Assembly (NCBI GenBank): GCA_002363695.1
Contig: DEWO01000022.1
Coordinates: 1 to 5,629, forward strand
Source: Prevotella sp. UBA3208
GTDB taxonomy: Bacteria; Bacteroidota; Bacteroidia; Bacteroidales; Bacteroidaceae
Length of the DNA stretch: 5,629 bases
Direction: 5' to 3'
Shown here: piece by piece, positions 1 to 5,332 of the stretch
Layout: each line of letters begins with the position of its first letter
How positions within the stretch are numbered: position 1 is the first letter of the stretch
Notes under the pieces: generated by a model
Told to the model about the DNA's origin: nothing
Database searches by the model: none
The model's input: the letters and a program-made list of their open reading frames with translations, nothing else
Position numbers and translations under genes: made by a program

Positions 1-156
1 TTCCTCCTCTCCGGCGGAATAGGACCCGACGACGCCCGCCGGGTCAGAAAATTCCACCATCCACAGTGCGCCGGCATCGACCTCAACTCCCGTTTCGAGC
101 TCGCCCCCGCCCTCAAAGACATTCAGCAACTCAAACAATTCTTACAACAACTATGA
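1..156 (+). CDS. trpF: Phosphoribosylanthranilate isomerase, C-terminal end (partial)
   Basis: The last 51 codons of trpF are read in frame from the first base to a TGA at 154-156; the 5' part lies left of the window. The enzyme is a TIM-barrel protein that converts N-(5-phosphoribosyl)anthranilate to CdRP in cytoplasmic tryptophan synthesis. The visible part starts with the phosphate-binding loop LLSGGIGPDDA (residues 2-12 of the fragment) and continues with GIDLNSRFE, the counterpart of the GvDvsSgvE motif that closes the barrel in this family, then a final helix ending in FLQQL. The stop overlaps the trpA start as ATGA, so the two are probably translationally coupled. The trpF-then-trpA order fits the usual Bacteroidetes trp operon. 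The assignment rests on two motifs and the neighbour, and is strong for a fragment. Confidence 0.9.
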   Translation, partial: FLLSGGIGPDDARRVRKFHHPQCAGIDLNSRFELAPALKDIQQLKQFLQQL

Positions 157-935
157 ATAAGATAAACCAGTTATTCGCCGAAAGGCCACAGGGAAAGAAA
201 TTCCTCTCCCTCTACTTCTGCGCCGGCTGTCCAACCCTCGACAGCACCACCGACGTCATCCTGACCATGCAACGACGTGGCATAGACTTCATCGAAGTCG
301 GCATACCCTTCAGCGACCCCCTCGCCGACGGACCCGTCATCCAGACCGCCGCCACCAAGGCTCTCCGCAACGGCATGAGCCTGCGGCTGCTCTTCGAACA
401 GCTCAAATCCATACGGGACAAGGTCAAAATCCCGCTCATACTCATGGGATACCTCAACCCCATCCTACACTACGGCATCGAGCCCTTCTGCCAGGCGTGC
501 GCCGAGGCCGGAGTCTCAGGCATGATCATCCCCGACCTGCCGTTCGCCGACTATCTGGCCTCCGTCAAGCCCGTCGCCGACCGCTACGACCTCCGCGTCA
601 TCATGCTCATCACCCCAGAGACCAGCGACGAGCGCATCCGATTCATCGACGACCACACCGACGGCTTCGTCTACATGACCAGCTCAGCCGCAACCACCGG
701 CGCACAGCAATCCTTCGACGAGCAGAAGCAAGCATACTTCCGACGCATCGACGAGATGCAATTGCGCAATCCACGCATGATCGGCTTCGGCATCAGCAAC
801 AAGCAAACGCTGCAGGCCGCCCAAGACAACGCCGCCGGCGCCATCATCGGCTCCAAATTCGTCACCCTGCTCGACGAGTCCGGCGGAAATCCGGACTTGG
901 CGCTGGACTGCCTCTTCGCGGCCTTGGATAAATAA
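153..935 (+). CDS. trpA: Tryptophan synthase alpha chain
   Basis: Encodes 260 residues, close to the usual family length (about 268 in E. coli). TrpA cleaves indole-3-glycerol phosphate to indole and glyceraldehyde 3-phosphate, and passes indole to TrpB inside the alpha2-beta2 complex in the cytoplasm. The catalytic pair is present: Glu48 in DFIEVGIPFSD and Asp59 in PLADGP, matching E. coli Glu49 and Asp60. Further family marks are MGYLNP (98-103), the loop-6 region TSSAATTGAQ (176-185), and the phosphate-binding segments GFGIS (211-215) and IIGS (231-234). I chose the ATG at 153 because it overlaps the trpF stop (ATGA) and gives the family N-terminus. The frame is open upstream to 66, but that part lies inside trpF and has no TrpA similarity. 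There is no clear Shine-Dalgarno sequence, consistent with coupled translation and common in Bacteroidetes. It is the last gene of its operon. Confidence 0.97.
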   Translation: MNKINQLFAERPQGKKFLSLYFCAGCPTLDSTTDVILTMQRRGIDFIEVGIPFSDPLADGPVIQTAATKALRNGMSLRLLFEQLKSIRDKVKIPLILMGYLNPILHYGIEPFCQACAEAGVSGMIIPDLPFADYLASVKPVADRYDLRVIMLITPETSDERIRFIDDHTDGFVYMTSSAATTGAQQSFDEQKQAYFRRIDEMQLRNPRMIGFGISNKQTLQAAQDNAAGAIIGSKFVTLLDESGGNPDLALDCLFAALDK

Positions 936-945
936 TAAAATTTGT

Positions 946-972
946 AAAAGCGTGGGTTATCTCACGCTTTTT
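946..972 (+). terminator. Intrinsic terminator after trpA
   Basis: The arms AAAAGCGTG (946-954) and CACGCTTTT (963-971) are perfect reverse complements and enclose an 8-base loop; the T run extends to 972. The hairpin starts 10 bases after the trpA stop, where the trp operon would be expected to end. The A run before and T run after the GC core make it usable in both directions, although no convergent gene is present. The core has only five non-A/T-tract pairs, so some read-through is possible. Confidence 0.75.
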
Positions 973-975
973 CAT

Positions 976-983
976 TAACTTTG
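976..983 (+). promoter_or_regulatory. Bacteroidetes -7 promoter element for the pectin genes
   Basis: TAACTTTG matches the Bacteroidetes sigma-ABfr -7 consensus TAnnTTTG at all fixed positions. It lies 27 bases before the ATG at 1011, giving a predicted 5' leader of roughly 20 bases. The element begins only four bases after the T run of the trp terminator. No good -33 TTTG is found at the usual spacing (the stretch around 952-956 matches poorly), so basal activity may be low or depend on an activator, as is usual for polysaccharide genes. The promoter call is inferred from the motif and its position. Confidence 0.6.
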
Positions 984-1010
984 CACACAAAACTACTAAA
1001 ACAAGACAAG

Positions 1011-3671
1011 ATGAAAAAGCTATTATCGTTGCTGATGCTGTGCATCGTCGCCCTGACCGCACAGGCCAAGGGCTGGGACGACCAGCAGTACAAACAGATT
1101 GAGCAGAGCATACGCCTGCCACAGTTTGCCGACAAAGTGTATGACATCACCAAGTACGGCGCAAATCCCACCAACACAGCCGCCAAGAACCAAAAGGCCA
1201 TCCAGAAAGCCATCGACAAGTGCTCGAAGAAGGGCGGCGGACGCGTGGTCATTCCCGCCGGACAAAAATTCCTCACAGCTGCCATCCAGCTCAAGTCCGG
1301 CGTCAATCTGGAAGTTCAGGAGGGAGCCGTACTGGAGTTTGCCTTCGAGCCGGAACTCTATCCCATCGTACCCACCCGATGGGAGGGACTGGACTGCTGG
1401 AACCTCTCGCCGCTGATCTACGCCTACCAGGCACGCGACATTGCCGTCACGGGCAAGGGTACCATCGACGGCGGCGGCTCTAACGATACTTGGTGGCCCT
1501 GGTGCGGCAGCAAGAAATTCGGCATGAAGGAGGGAGGCATTGCACAAAACATGGGAGCCCGCGCCCGTCTGCTGAAACAGGCTGAGGACGGCGTGGACAT
1601 GGACCAGCGCCGCTTTGGCCCCCAAGACGGCCTGCGTCCCCAGATGATCAACTTCAACCAGTGCGAGGGCATCCTCATTGAGGACATCACCCTGCTGCGC
1701 TCACCCTTCTGGGTCATCCATCCCCTGCTGTCGAAGGATATTACCGTTCGCGGCGTACACATCAACAACGACGGACCCAACGGCGACGGATGCGACCCGG
1801 AGTCGTGCGACCGCGTACTGATAGAAAACTGCTACTTCAACACCGGCGACGACTGCATAGCCATCAAGAGCGGACGCAACAACGACGGCCGCGAGGGTGG
1901 TCAGGGCCGTTTTGCCGGCACACCGTCGAAGAACATCATCATACGCAACAGCAAGTTCAACAACGGTCACGGTGGCGTGGTCATCGGCTCTGAGATTTCC
2001 GGCGGCTGCCAGAATGTCTATGCCGAGAACTGCGAAATGGACTCTCCCTCGCTGGACCGCGTGTTGCGCATCAAGACCAACTCCTGCCGAGGCGGTGTCA
2101 TCGAAAACATCAACATGCGCAACGTCACCGTCGGACAGTGCAAGGAAGCCGTGCTCAAGATTAATACCGACTACGAGCCGCGCGAGGTTTGCTGCCGCGG
2201 ATTCTACCCCACCGTGCGCAACGTCACCATGGAGAACGTCACCTGCAAGAAGTCTAAGTACGGCGTCATGATAGTCGGCTACGAAGACCCGAAACTGGCT
2301 TATACCGTCAACAACATCACCGTACGCAACTGCCAGTTCGACGGCGTCTACAACAAGCCCATACACCAGATTGGCCTCGCGCAGGACGTGAAGTACGAGA
2401 ATCTCATGATCAACGGCTCCCTCGTACTACAGGAGATGCCGTACAAGCACTATTCCGAGTGGCTCACCTACTCCGAGATGAAGCGCGTGCCACAGTCCTA
2501 CATGCTCGACTTCGCCAAGAAGCCCAAGTGGTCATACGTCATGGGCATTGAACTGGAGGGAATGCTTGATACCTACCTCCGCTACGGCGGACAGGACATC
2601 TACAACTACTGCAAGATGTACACCGACAAGATGATTGACGAACAGGGCAACATCACAGGATATAACATCCTGGACTACAACCTCGACAACATCCGCACCG
2701 GACATTTCGTCACCCGAATGTACCAAAACTGGCCCGAGGCGAAGAACCTGCTGGCCATGAAGACCATGATGAAACAACTGAACGACCAGCCGCGCACCAT
2801 TGCCGACAAGGTCTTCTGGCACAAAGCCATCTACGCCTACCAGGTATGGCTCGACGGCATCTTCATGGGCTTGCCCTTCCGCACGCTGACGGCTCCCATC
2901 ACCCTCTCGGCCAAGGACAAGAAGAAAGGTGCCGTCACCAAAATCTACGACGACGCCGTCAATCAGCTCAAGATAACCTACCAGCGCACCCTAGACCCCA
3001 AGACCGGACTGAACCGCCATGCCTACGACGAGACACGCAAGGCCTTCTGGAGCGACAACGAGACCGGTCTGTCACAGCACTGCTGGGGCCGCGCCCAGGG
3101 CTGGTACTCCATGGCCCTCATCGAGGTGCTCGACGCACTGCCCGAGAACTACGCACGCCGCTCAGAGGTCATCGACCTGCTGCAGAAAGACCTCGACGCC
3201 ATCCTGAAGTGGCAGGACAAGAAGACCGGTCTGTGGTATCAGGTCATGGACAGCCCCGAGCGCGAGAAGAATTATCTGGAGAGCACCTGCTCGTCCATGT
3301 TCACCTATGTCCTGCTGAAGGCTTACCGCAAAGGCTACGTCGGTGAGAAGTACCGCGATGCCGGCATCCGTGCCTACAAGAGCATGATAGAACGGTTCAT
3401 CCAGATTCATCCCGACAAGACCATCTCGCTCACCCAGTGCTGCGAGGTTGCAGGTCTTGGTCCGGCAGTCACCCCTGAGGTCGAGGCAGCCATGAAGCGC
3501 ATCAACCCCAAGGGCAGCGTCAAGGAGAACCGCCGTCGTGACGGCAGCTACGCCTACTATCTCTCGGAGCCCATCCGCTCTAACGATGCCAAGGGCGTAG
3601 GTCCCTTCATCTGGGCCTCCCTCGAAATGGAGATGCTGGGCTACACCACCGAGAACCTGATGAGTAAGTAA
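1011..3671 (+). CDS. Secreted GH28-GH105 fusion: polygalacturonase-type plus unsaturated galacturonyl hydrolase
   Basis: This 886-residue exported protein joins two pectin glycosidases. Residues 1-19 form a signal peptide (MKKLLSLLML core, cleavage likely after AQA19). Residues about 42-470 are a GH28 right-handed beta-helix. Its catalytic acids are Asp259 in NGDGCDPESC (NTD in most GH28) and Asp280-Asp281 in TGDDCIAIKSG, with His320 in GHGG and Arg353/Lys355 in RIK. Coil repeats such as NITVRNC are visible near 435. Residues about 495-880 form a GH105 (alpha/alpha)6 domain, with VMGIELEG (510-517), WLDG carrying the likely catalytic Asp615, CWGRAQGW (691-698), YLEST (755-759) and YYLSEPIRSND...KGVGPF (849-866). 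GH28 hydrolyses alpha-galacturonyl links; GH105 removes 4,5-unsaturated galacturonyl residues left by lyases. The exact substrate (homogalacturonan or rhamnogalacturonan I) is not settled by sequence. It has no sorting tail, so it is probably periplasmic. I chose the ATG at 1011 because it starts the signal peptide; a TTG at 981 lies in the promoter. It likely forms an operon with the lyase 15 bases downstream. Confidence 0.93.
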   Translation: MKKLLSLLMLCIVALTAQAKGWDDQQYKQIEQSIRLPQFADKVYDITKYGANPTNTAAKNQKAIQKAIDKCSKKGGGRVVIPAGQKFLTAAIQLKSGVNLEVQEGAVLEFAFEPELYPIVPTRWEGLDCWNLSPLIYAYQARDIAVTGKGTIDGGGSNDTWWPWCGSKKFGMKEGGIAQNMGARARLLKQAEDGVDMDQRRFGPQDGLRPQMINFNQCEGILIEDITLLRSPFWVIHPLLSKDITVRGVHINNDGPNGDGCDPESCDRVLIENCYFNTGDDCIAIKSGRNNDGREGGQGRFAGTPSKNIIIRNSKFNNGHGGVVIGSEISGGCQNVYAENCEMDSPSLDRVLRIKTNSCRGGVIENINMRNVTVGQCKEAVLKINTDYEPREVCCRGFYPTVRNVTMENVTCKKSKYGVMIVGYEDPKLAYTVNNITVRNCQFDGVYNKPIHQIGLAQDVKYENLMINGSLVLQEMPYKHYSEWLTYSEMKRVPQSYMLDFAKKPKWSYVMGIELEGMLDTYLRYGGQDIYNYCKMYTDKMIDEQGNITGYNILDYNLDNIRTGHFVTRMYQNWPEAKNLLAMKTMMKQLNDQPRTIADKVFWHKAIYAYQVWLDGIFMGLPFRTLTAPITLSAKDKKKGAVTKIYDDAVNQLKITYQRTLDPKTGLNRHAYDETRKAFWSDNETGLSQHCWGRAQGWYSMALIEVLDALPENYARRSEVIDLLQKDLDAILKWQDKKTGLWYQVMDSPEREKNYLESTCSSMFTYVLLKAYRKGYVGEKYRDAGIRAYKSMIERFIQIHPDKTISLTQCCEVAGLGPAVTPEVEAAMKRINPKGSVKENRRRDGSYAYYLSEPIRSNDAKGVGPFIWASLEMEMLGYTTENLMSK

Positions 3672-3673
3672 AT

Positions 3674-3680
3674 AAAGGAA
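3674..3680 (+). promoter_or_regulatory. Shine-Dalgarno-like site of the pectate lyase
   Basis: AAAGGAA ends six bases before the ATG at 3687. That spacing supports 3687 over the second in-frame ATG at 3699, which would begin MKKYVSTLLL and also give a workable signal peptide. Strong Shine-Dalgarno sequences are not general in Bacteroidetes, so this is modest evidence for the start choice. Confidence 0.45.
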
Positions 3681-3686
3681 TATAAA

Positions 3687-5069
3687 ATGGAAAAGAATAT
3701 GAAGAAATACGTATCCACCCTATTGCTGGCAGCATTCTCGCTGTCAGCAATAGCTGACGACTTTGACACCAGCAAGCCTTTCGGTTTCTGCACCGTATCT
3801 TCACGCACAGATGCCAGCAGCACCTACAATGTTACAGGTGGCGGATGCTACACCTATCCTGTGCCCGGCGACTTCACGGGCAAAGTAGTCGTGCTGAAGG
3901 CAGAGAAGAATGCCGACGGCACACCCAAGGACATGAAATCTAAAATTAACACCGCTATCCAGAATAACAAAGTTATTATCTTTGATGGGTCTGAGGGTGA
4001 CTTCATCATCAGCAGCACTATTGGTCTGCCCAGTTCGCAAGGCACTGGCAAGACGCTATTAGGCATCAACAATGCCCGTCTATGTACCAAATGGTATGTG
4101 ACGCCCGAAATCAAAGAAGCACTCGATAAAGCTAATGTCAAGAGTAAGAGTTCCAGTTCCGGTACTGGAGGCACGCTGTCCAACGGGGAGTCTGTTGATG
4201 AGGAAAGAGAGTTTGTAACCCGCCAGACCATCATTGACCAGACCGGTGATAAGAGCGAATCTTGCCGGAAGGCAGGCATCTTCTCCTTCAGCAGCTGTAC
4301 GAACGTCATCATCCGCAACATCAACTTCGTAGGTCCCGGTGCCGTGGACGTCGGTGGTGCCGACCTGATTTCTTTTACCGGTTCCAAACACTGCTGGGTT
4401 GACCATTGCCAGTTCACTGACGGAACGGACGGTAACTTCGACATTACCAACGCGTCAGATTTCAATACTGTCAGCTGGTGTACCTTTAGCTATACCGACC
4501 GTTCTTACGACCATCGTAACACCAACCTGATAGGTAGCAGCGACAAAGAGACTGTAGGAACTTTAAACACCACGTTCGCCTTCAACTGGTGGGGAACAGA
4601 CTGCAATCAGCGTATGCCTATGGCTCGCGCGGGAAAGATTCACATGCTGAACAACTACTATACCTGTGTCGGCAATAGTGTTTCCATCAATCCGCGTAAG
4701 AATTCTGAATTCTTGGTGGAAGGCAACTACTTTGCAACAGGCGTCAAGAACATCTACAACCAGTCTGGTGCTGTTGCCGTAACCTGGGCAGACAACAACT
4801 ATGCTGCCAGTGCCAGCAAGCCATCCTCATTCGGGACTACCGTTACCGTTCCCTACTCTTATACCGTAGCAGATGTCAATACGGTTCCTACTGAGGTCAG
4901 CACCAAGGCAGGAAACACGCTGTATAAAGATGCTTCTGGCATCGAGTCTGTGTCAGCAGCCGTCAACACCCCTAAGACTACAGTCTGCTACAACCTCAGA
5001 GGCCAGCGCGTCAGCGAGGACTACAAAGGTATCGTTATAAAGAACGGTAAAAAATATATTCAGAAATAA
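3687..5069 (+). CDS. Secreted pectate lyase, polysaccharide lyase family 1, with C-terminal sorting-type tail
   Basis: This 460-residue protein should cleave polygalacturonate by calcium-dependent beta-elimination, giving 4,5-unsaturated oligogalacturonides. Residues 1-23 are a signal peptide (cleavage after AIA23). The body to about 375 is a PL1 parallel beta-helix: NVIIRNINF (206-214), CWVDHC (236-241), DGNFDITNASD (248-258), LIGSSD (281-286) and NQRMPMARAGKIH (307-319). By alignment with PelC, Asp239, Asp248 and Asp252 are the calcium ligands, Arg309 the catalytic base and Arg314 the substrate-binding arginine. The PelC Lys190 position seems to be Asn278. A long, low-complexity Ser/Gly loop (about 152-170) sits before the helix core. 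Residues about 418-460 (GIESV linker, then YNLRGQRV...KGIVIKNGKKY) form a Bacteroidetes C-terminal tail of the type used for outer-membrane sorting. Its products are substrates for the upstream GH105 domain. GC is lower than in the upstream genes: 24 of 60 at 4081-4140 against 32 of 60 at 2101-2160. A second tail-like stretch follows the stop in the same frame. Confidence 0.93.
   Translation: MEKNMKKYVSTLLLAAFSLSAIADDFDTSKPFGFCTVSSRTDASSTYNVTGGGCYTYPVPGDFTGKVVVLKAEKNADGTPKDMKSKINTAIQNNKVIIFDGSEGDFIISSTIGLPSSQGTGKTLLGINNARLCTKWYVTPEIKEALDKANVKSKSSSSGTGGTLSNGESVDEEREFVTRQTIIDQTGDKSESCRKAGIFSFSSCTNVIIRNINFVGPGAVDVGGADLISFTGSKHCWVDHCQFTDGTDGNFDITNASDFNTVSWCTFSYTDRSYDHRNTNLIGSSDKETVGTLNTTFAFNWWGTDCNQRMPMARAGKIHMLNNYYTCVGNSVSINPRKNSEFLVEGNYFATGVKNIYNQSGAVAVTWADNNYAASASKPSSFGTTVTVPYSYTVADVNTVPTEVSTKAGNTLYKDASGIESVSAAVNTPKTTVCYNLRGQRVSEDYKGIVIKNGKKYIQK
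4938..5066 (+). other. C-terminal sorting-type tail domain of the pectate lyase
   Basis: These are the last 43 residues of the lyase. They start at GIESV, a junction typical of Prevotella and Bacteroides secreted proteins, and end with a compact beta-strand repeat: YNLRGQRV, a short turn, KGIVI, then NGKKYIQK with a basic end. Such tails resemble the C-terminal domains used by the type IX secretion system and are thought to direct export and surface attachment. No secretion gene is in the window, so the route is an inference from the tail pattern. Confidence 0.65.
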
Positions 5070-5210
5070 GTCACGCCTGCTTCTGCCATCACGGCTACCG
5101 AGTACTACGACCTGAACGGACGGCGACTGGCTGAGCCACAGCGGGGCATCAACATCCGCGTGGAGCGCATGGCTAACGGCCAGACCGTGACCTCCAAGGT
5201 CATCAAGTAA
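5070..5210 (+). pseudogene. Remnant of a second secreted-protein C-terminal tail, in frame after the pectate lyase stop
   Basis: From the base after the lyase TAA (5067-5069) the same frame stays open for 46 sense codons, to a TAA at 5208-5210. The translation begins VTPASAITATEYYDLNGRR and continues LAEPQRGINIR, ending in TVTSKVIK. This has the same plan as the lyase tail (Y-x-L-x-G-x-R-V/L, short turn, xGIxI, polar turn, basic end) but is a different sequence, and it fits the YYDLNGRR class of Bacteroidetes tails. There is no plausible start for an independent protein, since the only internal ATG (5169) is near the end. It is also GC-richer than the lyase (38 of 60 at 5101-5160). The best reading is the surviving 3' end of an older gene at this site. 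Read-through producing a two-tailed lyase, or an assembly joint, are less likely alternatives. Confidence 0.7.
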
Positions 5211-5253
5211 CAGCCTGGGGTGAACAACCCTCCATCGAGATACAACAGCAAAC

Positions 5254-5298
5254 AGGGGAGGTGCCACGATTTAACCAATCAGTGAGCACCTCCCCTTT
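5254..5298. terminator. Strong stacked hairpin between convergent genes, probable bidirectional terminator
   Basis: An 11-bp perfect stem (AGGGGAGGTGC at 5254-5264 with GCACCTCCCCT at 5286-5296) continues, after a bulged A at 5285, into CAC/GTG (5265-5267 with 5282-5284). After a second bulged A at 5281 it continues into GATT/AATC (5268-5271 with 5277-5280), closing on a five-base loop. That makes 18 pairs in all. It lies 43 bases after the remnant stop and 36 bases beyond the end of the minus-strand gene, where a shared terminator is expected. The downstream tract is pyrimidine-rich (CTTTCCTCTTTCC) rather than a clean T run, so termination may be imperfect. Confidence 0.65.
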
Positions 5299-5332
5299 CC
5301 TCTTTCCTCCGAGTTCTCTGGCCTGCCGTTTT

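Noticed and set aside
66..152. A longer TrpA reading frame that starts at 66 and adds 29 residues
   Set aside because: The extension lies entirely inside trpF in another frame, is rich in Arg, Pro and His with no TrpA similarity, and the ATG at 153 gives the normal family N-terminus and the ATGA overlap.
981..1010. A TTG start at 981 for the GH28-GH105 gene
   Set aside because: It falls inside the -7 promoter element and would place charged residues ahead of a clean signal peptide that starts at the ATG at 1011.
1011..1070. Cys11 of the fusion protein as a lipoprotein anchor
   Set aside because: The residues before it (Leu-Met-Leu) do not form a lipobox, and a standard signal peptidase I site (AQA) follows at residue 19.
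1701..2366. A 221-codon open frame on the minus strand across the GH28 domain
   Set aside because: It is the antisense shadow of a gene with strong codon-position bias; it is Val/Ala/Asp-rich, shows no family motif, and lies opposite the GH28 active-site region.
3854..4465. A 203-codon open frame on the minus strand across the pectate lyase
   Set aside because: Low-complexity Leu/Ser/Pro-rich product with no recognisable motif, opposite the conserved PL1 core; no sign of its own promoter or ribosome site.
5067..5069. Programmed read-through or recoding of the lyase stop
   Set aside because: The codon is TAA, not the TGA used for selenocysteine, the first tail is already complete with its usual basic end, and I see no distinct recoding structure next to the stop. 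It remains only a minor alternative.
5254..5296. The bulged hairpin as an integron attC site
   Set aside because: The bulged-base layout is superficially similar, but the ends lack the RYYYAAC and GTTRRRY core sites, and no integrase or cassette organisation is visible.
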